Origin: a virus
Length of the DNA: 64,000 nucleotides
Virus record (IMG/VR): IMGVR_UViG_3300025141_010453
Location: 30,013-94,012 of that record
Reading direction: 5' to 3' (one strand)
Of the stretch, positions 43,673 to 52,756 are shown one piece after another. Below the pieces are notes generated by a model that was given only the letters and a program-made list of their open reading frames with translations, ran no database searches and was not told the DNA's origin. Both the position numbers and the translations under genes were made by a program. Position 1 is the first letter of the stretch. Each line of letters opens with the position of its first letter.

Positions 43673-43918
43673 CTATGACATCTTTTTATATTTATAGTTC
43701 TTGGATATATTTTTAGAAAAGTAGGACCCTTGGCTTTCTGCCATTCTCATTTTAGTAAAAATACTAATCGGTACTTTTTCATAAGAATATTTTCCTCCCT
43801 TTTTAAATTCAACCATTAACTCACTAGTTTGTGTATTATATTCTGAACGCTTTAAATTTGAGGAGTTGTACTCATTTATAATAAGTTTTCCTACAATCTT
43901 TTCTTTCTTAATACCCAT
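43673..43918 (-). CDS. KTSC-domain small protein
   Basis: An 81-residue protein. YNSSNLKRSEYNTQTSELM, KYSYEKVPISIFTKM and ESQGSYFSKNI match the KTSC domain (S-N-x-x-x-x-x-Y, Y-x-Y-x-x-V-P, G-x-Y-F-x-x-x-I). This is a small domain with unknown function, often next to nucleic-acid enzymes or in phages. It is translated directly after the glutaredoxin-like gene. Confidence 0.8.
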   Translation of the reverse strand: MGIKKEKIVGKLIINEYNSSNLKRSEYNTQTSELMVEFKKGGKYSYEKVPISIFTKMRMAESQGSYFSKNISKNYKYKKMS

Positions 43919-44350
43919 TTATTGTGGCTGTGCTTGTTGTACCTGTGGTTGTGTTGGTCCATTATTTATAGGTGGTACAGCTTCTACTTTTCCGTTAATT
44001 GCTTGAATGGTACCATTCATTTGATTAAGTAATAAAGTTAAATTTTTAACAGTGTTATGTAATTGGTCTAGTCTTTCTTCAAATTTTAAGGCTCTCATTG
44101 GATTGTCCTTGAAGTGGTTAACTTTTCCTATTAATTCTTCTGGTGTTCTAAAATCTCTATTAGGTAACCAAATCTCTTCTTGCATTACTATACAAGGCGT
44201 CATTCCTATTCCAGTAATTCTTACTAATTCATTCCATTCATCTTGATTATCTTGTGCTACTATTTCTTCATATTGTATGTTTGCACTATTTAAAGCTTCT
44301 TTTATTCTATGACAATAGTGACAACTTGGGTTTGTGTATAATTTAAACAT
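43919..44350 (-). CDS. Glutaredoxin-like protein with glutamine-rich tail
   Basis: A 143-residue protein. KLYTNPSCHYCHRIKEAL gives the active-site C10-x2-C13, and GMTPCIVMQ holds the cis-Pro. The domain ends near residue 85; the remainder forms a predicted coiled coil and a Gln/Pro-rich tail (PQVQQAQPQ). It would reduce disulfides, for example in ribonucleotide reductase or in virion proteins. A late motif 17 nt upstream suggests late expression. Confidence 0.85.
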   Translation of the reverse strand: MFKLYTNPSCHYCHRIKEALNSANIQYEEIVAQDNQDEWNELVRITGIGMTPCIVMQEEIWLPNRDFRTPEELIGKVNHFKDNPMRALKFEERLDQLHNTVKNLTLLLNQMNGTIQAINGKVEAVPPINNGPTQPQVQQAQPQ

Positions 44351-44367
44351 AATATTTTTTTTAAATT

Positions 44368-44375
44368 TATAAATA
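44368..44375 (-). promoter_or_regulatory. Late promoter motif TATTTATA (minus), 17 nt before ATG 44350
   Basis: Minus strand ATTATTTATAAATTTAAA in the gap between dnaK and the glutaredoxin-like gene. Confidence 0.55.
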
Positions 44376-44382
44376 ATAATAC

Positions 44383-44411
44383 TGAAAGGAAACCTTTTTG
44401 ATTTCCTTTCA
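44383..44411 (-). terminator. Hairpin after dnaK, possible terminator
   Basis: TGAAAGGAAA (44383-44392) and TTTCCTTTCA (44402-44411) form a perfect 10-bp stem with a 9-nt loop, 11 nt past the dnaK stop. The T-rich stretch after it on the minus strand is broken, so it may instead protect the mRNA 3' end. Confidence 0.55.
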
Positions 44412-44421
44412 TTAAATTAAT

Positions 44422-46287
44422 TTACTTTACTTCTTCAAATTCAACATCTGTTGCTTCATTTGAGTTATCCTGAACTGGTTCTTCTGTTTCAGTCTCTTCG
44501 TATAATTTTGTACTGATTTCTTGCCAAGTACTATTAAGTTTCTCGGTTAATTCTTCTACCCCATCCATATCTTCTGACTCACAGACTTCCCTTAACTCTT
44601 TAATATTATTTTCTAATCTAGATTTATCATTATCATCTAGTTTATCACTCATATCCTTAATTTGTTTTTCGGTTTGGAACATTAAAGCGTCTGCTTTATT
44701 TAATTTCTCTACCTTTTCTTTTTTCTTATTGTCTTCTACTGAATTAGCTTCAGCTTCTTTTTTCATTCTATCGATTTCTTCGTCGGATAAACTACTCCCA
44801 GATTCAATTTTAATATTTTGTTGTTTTCCAGTACCCTTATCTAAAGCTTTAACATCAATAATACCATTTGCGTCAATATCAAACGTAACTTCAATCTGTG
44901 GAATTCCTCTTGGTGATGGTGGAATGTCTGTTAACTGAAATCTACCTAATGTTCTATTATCTCCAGCCATTGGTCTTTCTCCTTGTAAAACATGAATATC
45001 TACTGCTGGTTGATTATCTACTGCTGTAGAAAAAACTTGTGATTTAGAAGTAGGTATAGTCGTGTTTGAATCAATTAATTTTGTCATTACTGCTCCCATA
45101 GTTTCAATACCTAAAGAAAGTGGGGTAACGTCTAATAGTAAAACGTCAGTAACGTCTCCTACTAATACACCACCTTGTATTGCTGCTCCCATAGCTACAA
45201 CTTCATCTGGATTTACCCCTTTAGAGGGTTTTTTCTTGAATAGTTTTTCTACTGCTTGTTGTACTATTGGGATTCTCGTTGACCCACCAACTAATAATAT
45301 TTCGTCAATCTCGGTTACTTTTATTCCAGCGTCTTTAATAGCTTTTCTACATGGGGTTAAACTTTTCTTAACTAACTCTTCTACCATTGATTCAAATTTA
45401 GCTCTGGATAGTGTACGTACTAAATGTTTTGGCCCACTTTGGTCTGCTGTAATATAAGGTAAATTTATCTCTGTTGTAGTAGAATTTGAGAGTTCTACTT
45501 TTGCTTTTTCTGCTGATTCTCTTAGTCTTTGTAACGCTGCTGGGTCTTTACTTAAGTCCATACCTTGTTCAGACTTGAATTCTTCAACTAACCAATCAAT
45601 AATTTTCTCATCAAAGTTATCACCACCTAGATGGGTATCACCATTTGTTGATTTAACTTCGAAAACCCCATCACCCAATTCTAATATAGATATATCAAAT
45701 GTACCACCACCTAAGTCATAAACTGCGACAGTCATATCTTTATTTTTCTTATCCATTCCATATGCTAACGCTGCGGCTGTGGGTTCATTAATTATCCTAA
45801 GTACTTTTAGTCCCGCAATTTCTCCAGCTTCTTTTGTAGCCTTTCTTTGTTCGTCATTAAAATATGCTGGAACGGTTATTACAGCTTCCGTTACTTTTGT
45901 TCCTAAATAATCTTCTGCTGTTTTTTTAAGATTTTGTAAAACTACTGCAGAAATTTCTTGTGGAACATATGAGTTATCTCCAACTTTGATTGTGACGATA
46001 TCTTTAGCTCCCTTACTAATACTGTAAGACATTTTTTTAGCTTCCTTACTTATCTCACTAAATTTACTACCTATAAATCTTTTTACAGAATAAATGGTAT
46101 TTTTAGGGTTACTTACCGCTTGTCGTTTTGCTGGGTCACCAACCATTCTATCTCCATTTTTATAGGATACTACAGAAGGGGTGGTTCTTTTACCTTCTGA
46201 ATTAACAATTATTTCGGGAGACCCCGCTTCAACCACCGAAACACACGAATTTGTTGTTCCTAAATCAATTCCAATTACTTTTGTCAT
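44422..46287 (-). CDS. dnaK: Hsp70 chaperone DnaK
   Basis: A 621-residue, full-length Hsp70. [15 protein letters not shown] is the first ATP-binding signature, [15 protein letters not shown] the second, and [16 protein letters not shown] the third. The substrate-binding domain starts near [15 protein letters not shown], and the tail ends [10 protein letters not shown], the co-chaperone-binding style of bacterial DnaK. Complete DnaK is rare on phage genomes. No DnaJ or GrpE is seen here, so it would use host partners. It is transcribed divergently from the ClpC-like gene. Confidence 0.97.
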   Translation of the reverse strand: MTKVIGIDLGTTNSCVSVVEAGSPEIIVNSEGKRTTPSVVSYKNGDRMVGDPAKRQAVSNPKNTIYSVKRFIGSKFSEISKEAKKMSYSISKGAKDIVTIKVGDNSYVPQEISAVVLQNLKKTAEDYLGTKVTEAVITVPAYFNDEQRKATKEAGEIAGLKVLRIINEPTAAALAYGMDKKNKDMTVAVYDLGGGTFDISILELGDGVFEVKSTNGDTHLGGDNFDEKIIDWLVEEFKSEQGMDLSKDPAALQRLRESAEKAKVELSNSTTTEINLPYITADQSGPKHLVRTLSRAKFESMVEELVKKSLTPCRKAIKDAGIKVTEIDEILLVGGSTRIPIVQQAVEKLFKKKPSKGVNPDEVVAMGAAIQGGVLVGDVTDVLLLDVTPLSLGIETMGAVMTKLIDSNTTIPTSKSQVFSTAVDNQPAVDIHVLQGERPMAGDNRTLGRFQLTDIPPSPRGIPQIEVTFDIDANGIIDVKALDKGTGKQQNIKIESGSSLSDEEIDRMKKEAEANSVEDNKKKEKVEKLNKADALMFQTEKQIKDMSDKLDDNDKSRLENNIKELREVCESEDMDGVEELTEKLNSTWQEISTKLYEETETEEPVQDNSNEATDVEFEEVK

Positions 46288-46362
46288 TTTTTTTTATTTT
46301 ATTTGTTTATTTTATTTGTTTATGAAATTACTTTCACTACTTTTATAGTACAATTACTGTAC

Positions 46363-46393
46363 CAAAGGTAATAAATAAGTATTCCGATGTCAA
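46363..46393 (-). promoter_or_regulatory. dnaK promoter: TTG-N20-TACCTTTG
   Basis: On the minus strand a -33 TTG (46391-46393) and a -7 TACCTTTG (46363-46370) lie 20 nt apart, fitting the Bacteroidetes consensus. A TATTTATT late-type element (46370-46377) overlaps it, so dnaK may be expressed both early and late. The leader of about 75 nt contains two copies of a 13-nt A-rich repeat just before ATG. Confidence 0.7.
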
Positions 46394-46423
46394 CCTGTCA
46401 AAATGTAATGACACTTTGTCAGG
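46394..46423. promoter_or_regulatory. 30-bp imperfect palindrome between dnaK and clp, operator candidate
   Basis: The left half CCTGTCAAAATGTAA and the right half TGACACTTTGTCAGG pair at 12 of 15 positions. The element abuts the -33 element of the dnaK promoter, the right place for a repressor or activator. It is not the CIRCE heat-shock element. Confidence 0.6.
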
Positions 46424-46467
46424 TATTGATTATTTTAAACAAATATATTAAATTTAAATAAAAAAAT

Positions 46468-48507
46468 ATGATAGATTTTAGTGCAGATTCAGAAATGGAT
46501 GAAATAAGTGGTCGTAAAGAACCACAGAAACGCCCACCTAGTGAAAGTGGGACCCCTATATTAGATAATTTCTCAAGAGACCTAACTCATTTAGCGTCCT
46601 TAGGTGAATTGGACCCTGTAGTAGGGCGCGATGATGAAGTTAAAAGAATTGTTCAGATATTGGCGAGACGTAAAAAAAATAACCCTGTTTTAATTGGGGA
46701 AGCTGGAGCAGGAAAAACATCAGTAGTCGAAATGTTGGCTACAATGATACATACAGGTGAATGTCCAAGAAAACTTTTAAATAAAAGAATTGTGTTATTA
46801 GAATTATCATCTCTTGTTGCTGGTACCAAATATAGAGGTCAGTTTGAAGAGAGGATGAAAGCAATTATAGATGAATTAAGAGAAAATAAAGATGTTATTA
46901 TTTTTATTGATGAGATTCATACTGTTGTTGGTACTGGAAATTCATCAGGAAATTTAGATGCTGCAAATATCTTTAAACCGCCTTTATCCAGAGGAGAGCT
47001 TCAATGTATTGGTGCCACGACTTTAGATGAATATAGAGAAAAGATTGAGCGAGATGGTGCTTTAGAAAGGCGTTTTCAAAAAGTTACTATTGATGCTCCT
47101 TCATTAGAGGAGACTATAAAAATTCTTAATAGTATAAAATACGTTTATGAGGACCATCATAATGTAATCTATAGTGAAGAATGTATAGAATTATGTGTTA
47201 AATTAGCAGATAGATATATAAATGATAGAGCGTTTCCAGATAAAGCTATAGATGTTATGGATGAGGTGGGGTCAATGGTACAAATAGATATTAAAACACC
47301 AAAATATATAGAAACTCTCAAAAATGATATAAATTCTTTAAAACAAGAAAAAATTTCAGTGGTTAAAAGTCAAAATTATGAGAAAGCAGCAGATTTAAGA
47401 GATGATGAACGTAAATTAACTAAAAAATTAGAAGATTTAACAAAAAAGTGGGACCGCAAACAATCACTCAATAAAATTGAGGTGACTGTGGATAATGTCA
47501 TGTATGTAGTTTCTAAAATCACTAAAATCCCCTTAAGTAGGATGAATCAAAACCAAAAAAAGAATTTATTAAATTTAGATAAGCATTTAAAGAAATCTGT
47601 AATAGGACAAGACGAAGCAATAAACACTATAGTAAAATCAATTAGAAGAAATTCAGTAGGAATTAAAGAATTAAATAAACCTATCGGGTCATTTATTTGT
47701 TTAGGCCCTACTGGTGTAGGAAAAACCCACCTAGCTAAAAAACTAGCAGAACTTATGTTTGGGTCAGAAGAATCTATGATTAGAGTAGATATGTCGGAAT
47801 ATCAAGAAAAACATTCTGTGTCTAGACTAATTGGTTCCCCTCCAGGTTATGTTGGATATAATGAAGGTGGGCAATTTACTGAAAAAGTAAGGCAAAACCC
47901 ATATTCTTTAATTCTTTTTGATGAGATAGAAAAAGGTCATCGTGATATATTTAATATTCTTTTACAAATTCTAGATGATGGTTATGTGACCGATGCATCT
48001 GGAAGAAAAATTAATTTTAAAAATACTTTAATTATGATGACTTCAAATATTGGGGTTAGAAATGCTCAGGATTTTAGTAATGGTTTAGGGTTTACTACTA
48101 AAGCTTCCCAACGAACGGATAAAGAAAGGGTTAGAAGTATAATTTCAAAATCTTTAAAAAACACTTTTAACCCAGAATTTCTAAATAGACTAGATGACAT
48201 CATTATTTTTGAGCCATTAGATAAAGTTGGCATTAAGAAAATCGTAAAAATAGAGTTATCTCACCTAACCGCTAGATTGACGGAAAAAGGTTACACTATT
48301 AAATTTGGTCCCTCTGTTGTAGGCCATATTTGTGTTATTGGTCATGATGATAAGTTTGGTGCTCGTCCACTTAAAAGGGCCATACAATCAGAAGTAGAAG
48401 ATTTTATTGCCGCACAAATACTTAAAAATACAATTAAAGAAAATAACTCTTATACATTGAGTTATAATAAAAATACTGAAAAATTTAAACTAATTGAGAA
48501 ACAATAG
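46468..48507 (+). CDS. ClpC/ClpA-like double-AAA+ unfoldase without N-domain
   Basis: A 679-residue Hsp100. LIGEAGAGKTSVV (Walker A1, 77-84) and FICLGPTGVGKTHLA (Walker A2, 413-420) mark two AAA+ domains. LASLGELDPVVGRDDEVKRI is the usual start of the first domain. EKISVVKSQNYEKAADLRD is a UVR-type middle segment as in ClpC. The substrate-binding N-domain is missing and replaced by a short polar leader. NGLGFTT sits where ClpP-docking LGF/IGF loops occur, so it may bind host ClpP. It could remodel virion or host proteins together with DnaK. Confidence 0.9.
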   Translation: MIDFSADSEMDEISGRKEPQKRPPSESGTPILDNFSRDLTHLASLGELDPVVGRDDEVKRIVQILARRKKNNPVLIGEAGAGKTSVVEMLATMIHTGECPRKLLNKRIVLLELSSLVAGTKYRGQFEERMKAIIDELRENKDVIIFIDEIHTVVGTGNSSGNLDAANIFKPPLSRGELQCIGATTLDEYREKIERDGALERRFQKVTIDAPSLEETIKILNSIKYVYEDHHNVIYSEECIELCVKLADRYINDRAFPDKAIDVMDEVGSMVQIDIKTPKYIETLKNDINSLKQEKISVVKSQNYEKAADLRDDERKLTKKLEDLTKKWDRKQSLNKIEVTVDNVMYVVSKITKIPLSRMNQNQKKNLLNLDKHLKKSVIGQDEAINTIVKSIRRNSVGIKELNKPIGSFICLGPTGVGKTHLAKKLAELMFGSEESMIRVDMSEYQEKHSVSRLIGSPPGYVGYNEGGQFTEKVRQNPYSLILFDEIEKGHRDIFNILLQILDDGYVTDASGRKINFKNTLIMMTSNIGVRNAQDFSNGLGFTTKASQRTDKERVRSIISKSLKNTFNPEFLNRLDDIIIFEPLDKVGIKKIVKIELSHLTARLTEKGYTIKFGPSVVGHICVIGHDDKFGARPLKRAIQSEVEDFIAAQILKNTIKENNSYTLSYNKNTEKFKLIEKQ

Positions 48508-48515
48508 TCGATGGA

Positions 48516-48523
48516 TATTTATA
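48516..48523 (+). promoter_or_regulatory. Late promoter motif TATTTATA, 4 nt before GTG 48528
   Basis: gatggaTATTTATAagccGTG; the third example with exactly 4 nt spacing. Confidence 0.6.
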
Positions 48524-48527
48524 AGCC

Positions 48528-49628
48528 GTGAAGCTAATAATAACAAAAAAACAATCTAAGAGATTAATTAAAGAAGCATTAGGTGTGCCTAAATCCGTTG
48601 AGTTTTGGGTTGATACTTTTTCTTCTATAGTTAATGATGGTTTATTAATGTTATTATCTTCTGATGATAAAGAAGTATTTTTTAATGGTGATGATATCCA
48701 AGAAAAAGCAGTTTCTTTAGGGTGGAATAGTATGAATGATAAATTTTTAGATTTTCCACTAGCTGAACCACAATTAAACCTAAAATTAGTAGTAGTCCCT
48801 GATGAAAATATAGAAACAGGAGATGATTATATTGACGCGGCTTCTTTTGATACTAGTGAAACTGATATGGTGGACGCAACCTTTGATGATGGTAGAACCT
48901 TACCTTTGTTAGTAGGTGGCACAATTAATATCCAAATAAATATTCCTGAGTCTTCCTATGAAAATGGTAGTTTTATAGAGCTTTACAGTTCTGAAATAAA
49001 ACCATATGCAGAATCTATTTTCTTTCATGAATTAACACATGTTTACGAATTTTATAAAAGAATATTAAGTAATACCTCTAAACCTAATTTCGAACAGATT
49101 ACCAATTTAACTCAAATGTTAAATAAAATGGGTGCTGTAGATGACTGGGATGAATTAATGTTTATGATTTATTTACATTTATCTTTTGAACTTAATGCTA
49201 GAATTTCTGAGGTTTATGGATTACTAAGAAATAAAAGAATCTCTTCTAAGGAAGAGTTCATAGACTTCTTAAAGACTTCTAGAGCTTTTTCTTATGCTAA
49301 AAGACTTAATAATTTTAGTGCTGAAAAATTTATAGAGGAGTTCGATGTTCCACAAGAGACGATAGATAGAATTAGAGAATATGATGGAAAAAAGACCTCA
49401 CTAGATGAAATAAAAAATGTGGTTCTAGAACAACTTATCAAAAATTGGTCGGTAACCTATGAAGGCTTTTTGAAAGATTTTTCTGCGGACGAAACTATCA
49501 AAATACCTAACTTATCTCCTAAAACAATTTCTTCACCCCAAAACTTTCTTAAATTCTGGGAAAAACGTTTTAATAAAGCGGGGCATGATTCTTTAAGAAA
49601 AATCTCAAGATTATATTCGTTACTTTAA
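48528..49628 (+). CDS. Probable zinc metallopeptidase (HExxH) with virion leader motif
   Basis: A 366-residue protein starting at GTG. IFFHELTHVYEFYKR gives H167-E168-x2-H171, a zincin motif in a helix. A possible third ligand is the Glu/Asn-rich FELNARISEVYG about 40 residues later. The first 19 residues (KLIITKKQSKRLIKEALG) resemble the shared late leader, and I-K-E|A fits prohead-protease cleavage. A virion-packaged peptidase is suggested. No signal peptide. Confidence 0.6.
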   Translation: MKLIITKKQSKRLIKEALGVPKSVEFWVDTFSSIVNDGLLMLLSSDDKEVFFNGDDIQEKAVSLGWNSMNDKFLDFPLAEPQLNLKLVVVPDENIETGDDYIDAASFDTSETDMVDATFDDGRTLPLLVGGTINIQINIPESSYENGSFIELYSSEIKPYAESIFFHELTHVYEFYKRILSNTSKPNFEQITNLTQMLNKMGAVDDWDELMFMIYLHLSFELNARISEVYGLLRNKRISSKEEFIDFLKTSRAFSYAKRLNNFSAEKFIEEFDVPQETIDRIREYDGKKTSLDEIKNVVLEQLIKNWSVTYEGFLKDFSADETIKIPNLSPKTISSPQNFLKFWEKRFNKAGHDSLRKISRLYSLL

Positions 49629-49639
49629 TATTTTTTTTA

Positions 49640-49647
49640 TATCTTTG
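49640..49647 (+). promoter_or_regulatory. Bacteroidetes-type -7 element TATCTTTG
   Basis: TATCTTTG lies 25 nt before ATG 49673. No clear TTTG is found at -33, so the upstream half is weak. Confidence 0.55.
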
Positions 49648-49672
49648 TATTGTATAATAAAAAAAATTAATT

Positions 49673-50275
49673 ATGGAAGGATACATTTACTTAGGAGAAC
49701 ATTATGATGTTCTTAATCGAGAAATAGGCATTTCGGATAAAAAAATAGGATTGTCTATAGACCCTATTAATAGAGAAATTTCCTTAACTAAAACTAAATC
49801 CCCTATTAGATATAGAATTGTATCTGCATATAAAGTAGATGACATGCGTCGTGTTGAAAAAATGTTGCACAGTATATTAGATAGTAGACGAGTATTTGGT
49901 GAGTGGTTTAGAGATGATGACGATACTTTAGAAGGGGACTTTATTAATTTTATGAATGCCTATGGTGGAGAAGTTTATAATATACAAGAAGTTAAAGAAG
50001 AAAATGCTTTATTAAAAGAAGATATGAGATTATTAGAAGTTGTTAAAAAACATGGTGCTCCACTTAATCTAGTAAGAAAATATCTGGGTATAGAATATGA
50101 TGTTTTATTGGATAAGAATGGTCTTCTACATTTTAATGGTGATGTTTTTAATACCCCTAATAAACTTTATAACAATGGTATTGTCTTTCATGTTAAAAAG
50201 AAACGAGGTGGAAGTGGCACCAATAACTTATCTCAATTTAAAATCAAAGAAACAGGCGAAAGATTATTTGATTAA
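49673..50275 (+). CDS. GIY-YIG/T5orf172-like domain protein
   Basis: A 200-residue protein. YIYLGEHY...KIGLSIDPINREISL, RYRIVSAYKVDDMRRVEKML, HSILDSRRVFGEWFRDDDD match the order of the T5orf172/MUG113 branch of GIY-YIG nucleases (K-I-G-x-S-x-x-P-x-x-R, E-x-x-x-H-x-x-x-x-x-x-R-x-x-G-E-W-F). The C-terminal 90 residues (KKRGGSGTNNLSQFKI) look DNA-binding. It is expressed from its own host-type promoter, so it is probably early. Nuclease activity is likely but untested. Confidence 0.72.
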   Translation: MEGYIYLGEHYDVLNREIGISDKKIGLSIDPINREISLTKTKSPIRYRIVSAYKVDDMRRVEKMLHSILDSRRVFGEWFRDDDDTLEGDFINFMNAYGGEVYNIQEVKEENALLKEDMRLLEVVKKHGAPLNLVRKYLGIEYDVLLDKNGLLHFNGDVFNTPNKLYNNGIVFHVKKKRGGSGTNNLSQFKIKETGERLFD

Positions 50276-50307
50276 TTTGGTAATACCAACTTATTTTCTT
50301 ATCTTTG
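50276..50307 (+). promoter_or_regulatory. Bacteroidetes-type promoter TTTG-N20-TATCTTTG, 4 nt before ATG
   Basis: TTTG at 50276-50279 and TATCTTTG at 50300-50307, with ATG at 50312. Transcription would start at about the ATG, giving a leaderless mRNA. Confidence 0.75.
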
Positions 50308-50311
50308 TAGT

Positions 50312-50812
50312 ATGAATTTAGAAAAAACACGAAATATAGCAATTAAACTAATGAGACAACACGGTCTTATTACGTATACATTTAAGTGGGATAGAGCTGT
50401 AAGAAGGTTTGGCTCCCATAATGGACGAATGCAAACTATTTCCCTTTCTAGACCTTTAACTCTCCACGAAACTAACAAATGTAGAGTTAAAAATACTATT
50501 TTACATGAAATAGCACATGCTTTAGACCATCAACAACGTGGTTATTCTAATCACGATGCTAACTGGAAAAGAATTGCACGGTCTATCGGGTGTAGTGGTG
50601 AAAGATGTAGTAGTAGTTCAGGTGTAGATAAGTCTAAAATATTAAAATGGGTAGCTACCTGTCCTAGTTGTGAAAGAAAAGTTTACTACGCAAGACAAAA
50701 AGCAAAAGATGTAGCTTGTGGTAAATGTTGTAAAAAACATAATAATAGCAAGTATGCCCCTGAGTATAAATTTAATTGGAAATTAAATAGGTGTGTCGTA
50801 AAATATATATAA
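50312..50812 (+). CDS. SprT-like zinc metallopeptidase
   Basis: A 166-residue protein. LHEIAHALDHQQRGYSNHDANW gives H65-E66-x2-H69 and a following His in the usual S-N-H-D-x-x-W context. A zinc ribbon follows (CPSC and CGKC pairs near residues 114-137). SprT-like proteins (the Spartan family) cleave DNA-protein crosslinks; phage versions may clear proteins from replicating DNA. It is translated into the next gene through a TAATG overlap. Confidence 0.88.
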   Translation: MNLEKTRNIAIKLMRQHGLITYTFKWDRAVRRFGSHNGRMQTISLSRPLTLHETNKCRVKNTILHEIAHALDHQQRGYSNHDANWKRIARSIGCSGERCSSSSGVDKSKILKWVATCPSCERKVYYARQKAKDVACGKCCKKHNNSKYAPEYKFNWKLNRCVVKYI

Positions 50813-51342
50813 TGGAAAAGTTACAGTATAAAATAAAAAATGGTCCGAGAGTAGAGTCTCTAGTTGAGTATAGGCTGTCTGATGACACCACAGTTGCAAT
50901 GTTCCAAGGGTTTAGGGGTGAGAACCCAGACCTAGACTTTATAGTAAAATACAAAGAAAAAGATAAGAGATTAAGAACCCCCTCTCACACACATTGGATT
51001 GTGGATTTAGTTATTAAAGGTGAAATTAATAAAGCCGGGACATTGGAGTTGGTTAAAGAACTAATAGAAATGTATGACTCTATTGAACCATTTAAGACTG
51101 TGGAAGAAAGAAATAATTATAAATTAATATACGCGCATGAGATAGCTAGAGATTTTTCATGGTTAGATGGGATTGGGTCGTTATCGTTAGAATTAATTGG
51201 TACTTTAGTGGAATTATTTTCTAAGTGTGAAAAACAAACTAGTGGAGCATTTATGTTTAGAAGTATGTTAACTTTAACTAAAGAATATCTAGAGGACAAA
51301 AAAGACTACTACCAAATAATAGGAACATCAAAAAGAGTTTAA
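50812..51342 (+). CDS. Uncharacterised early-operon protein
   Basis: A 176-residue protein from ATG 50812, whose codon overlaps the SprT stop. It has mixed alpha/beta character. The N-terminal half (LSDDTTVAMFQGFRGENPDLDF) contains beta-strands, and the C-terminal half is helical with conserved-looking HEIARDFSWLDGIG. No known family recognised. It lies between two metallopeptidase genes in one operon. Confidence 0.65.
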   Translation: MEKLQYKIKNGPRVESLVEYRLSDDTTVAMFQGFRGENPDLDFIVKYKEKDKRLRTPSHTHWIVDLVIKGEINKAGTLELVKELIEMYDSIEPFKTVEERNNYKLIYAHEIARDFSWLDGIGSLSLELIGTLVELFSKCEKQTSGAFMFRSMLTLTKEYLEDKKDYYQIIGTSKRV

Positions 51343-51343
51343 T

Positions 51344-52150
51344 GTGAAAGAAAAATTAAAAGAATTATTATCAATACCTACCAGGACTTGGGAAGAAGAT
51401 AGAGTTATTTCCTATTTAATAGAACAATTTGAATTAAAGGGATATAAATATGATATTGATGACTTGGGTAATCTTTATGTTACTAAAGGTATTTCTGATT
51501 ATTATCCTTTAGTTTTAGCTCACACAGATAGTGTGCATGAGATTAAAGAAATGGTTGTAAAGGAAGAATATTTACCTAATGCACAAGGTGAAAATAAATT
51601 AGCACTTAAAGCTTATACTAAAGATGGTAATCTACCTACGGGTATCGGAGGTGATGATAAAGCAGGGGTTTTTATTTGTTTACAATTACTAGAAAAATTT
51701 AATACACTTAAAGCCTTTTTTCCTGTAGCAGAAGAAACTGGTTGTCATGGAAGTAGAGATGCTAAAGAAGAATTTTTTAAAGATGTTGGTTATGCCATTC
51801 AATTTGACTCAACTGAAAATGATACCATGTCTCTTTCACTTATGGGCACTCAATTGTTTGAGGAGAAATCTGAATTTTTTAATAAAACTAAAAATATAAT
51901 TTTAGAACATGGTTTTACCGAGTGGAGACATCATCCGTATACTGATAATATGGTCCTTAAGGAAAAATTTGATTTTGCTTGTTTAAATTTTGCTGCTGGT
52001 TACTATAGGTACCATACTGATAATGAATATGTGATAGTGGAAGATGTAAAAAATTCTATAAATCTAGGGAAAAATGTAATAAAAAAATTAGGTAATTCTT
52101 TTTATAAATTTAAGGCAACTAAAAAAGATTCTTTTGGGTGGTTTGATTAG
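51344..52150 (+). CDS. M20-family metallopeptidase-like protein
   Basis: A 268-residue protein starting at GTG. PLVLAHTDSVHEI (first His/Asp ligands), GIGGDDKAGVF (bridging Asp), FPVAEETGCHGSRDA (catalytic Glu-Glu) and YRYHTDNEYV (last His) are the M20/PepT-type metal and catalytic residues in order. It is shorter than cellular M20 enzymes (about 400) and probably lacks the dimerisation lid. A peptide- or amide-hydrolase role is likely. Such peptidases are unusual in phages. Confidence 0.8.
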   Translation: MKEKLKELLSIPTRTWEEDRVISYLIEQFELKGYKYDIDDLGNLYVTKGISDYYPLVLAHTDSVHEIKEMVVKEEYLPNAQGENKLALKAYTKDGNLPTGIGGDDKAGVFICLQLLEKFNTLKAFFPVAEETGCHGSRDAKEEFFKDVGYAIQFDSTENDTMSLSLMGTQLFEEKSEFFNKTKNIILEHGFTEWRHHPYTDNMVLKEKFDFACLNFAAGYYRYHTDNEYVIVEDVKNSINLGKNVIKKLGNSFYKFKATKKDSFGWFD

Positions 52151-52152
52151 TC

Positions 52153-52734
52153 TTAATAATCACCTTCAGTTGTTGTGTAGTCAAATCCACGATATAGTGG
52201 TAAATCCTCCCTATTAATTATTTCTCTTACCCATTCTGAAACTGGTTTATATATTAACATACTAGGTCCTCCACCCGCAAAAGCATCATCCTGTTGAAAA
52301 TTATCTAAACTATCTCTACTTAATTCTGGGTATAATCCTAGTTTTTGTAGGTCGGCTATCATTTCTGATGTTACTTTTCTTAAAAAAACATTTATGTAGT
52401 GGAGCCCTTTACCTTCTTTTAATCTTTTTATAATAATCTCTTTCCAATAACGGTCCAAATAGTTCAATAAATAAAAATCTTTAATTTCTTTCTTTTTTTC
52501 AGGTGTATATTCTACTCTTTGTTCTTTTATAGTTAATTTTTCTAAAATATCTTCTAGCATTATAAGAGTGTTGGGATTCCAATTACTATCTTTATTAACA
52601 AAATGTAGAACTGTTGCAATTTTTCCGTCTATTTCTAGTATATTAGAAATATTTTTAATTTCGGTTAAAGTGTCTGATGTAGAATTAGTTATTATTGTAT
52701 CTACTCTATCTAATAAATCTTTTATATTATTCAC
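52153..52734 (-). CDS. Uncharacterised protein, GTG start
   Basis: A 193-residue protein, mostly helical and charged, with a distinct C-terminal portion (FAGGGPSMLIYKPVSEWV). Not recognised. It runs convergent to the M20 gene with 2 nt between stops and no visible terminator. Late motif 13 nt before its GTG. Confidence 0.6.
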   Translation of the reverse strand: MNNIKDLLDRVDTIITNSTSDTLTEIKNISNILEIDGKIATVLHFVNKDSNWNPNTLIMLEDILEKLTIKEQRVEYTPEKKKEIKDFYLLNYLDRYWKEIIIKRLKEGKGLHYINVFLRKVTSEMIADLQKLGLYPELSRDSLDNFQQDDAFAGGGPSMLIYKPVSEWVREIINREDLPLYRGFDYTTTEGDY

Positions 52735-52747
52735 GTTATATTTTTAT

Positions 52748-52755
52748 TATAAATA
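52748..52755 (-). promoter_or_regulatory. Late promoter motif TATTTATA (minus), 13 nt before GTG 52734
   Basis: Minus strand AAATATTTATAATAAAAATA. It lies back to back with the host-type promoter of the small basic gene, giving a divergent late/early pair. Confidence 0.55.
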
Positions 52756-52756
52756 T

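Noticed and set aside
46394-46423. CIRCE or sigma-32 heat-shock element at dnaK
   Set aside because: The sequence matches neither TTAGCACTC-N9-GAGTGCTAA nor a sigma-32 promoter; it is a different palindrome.
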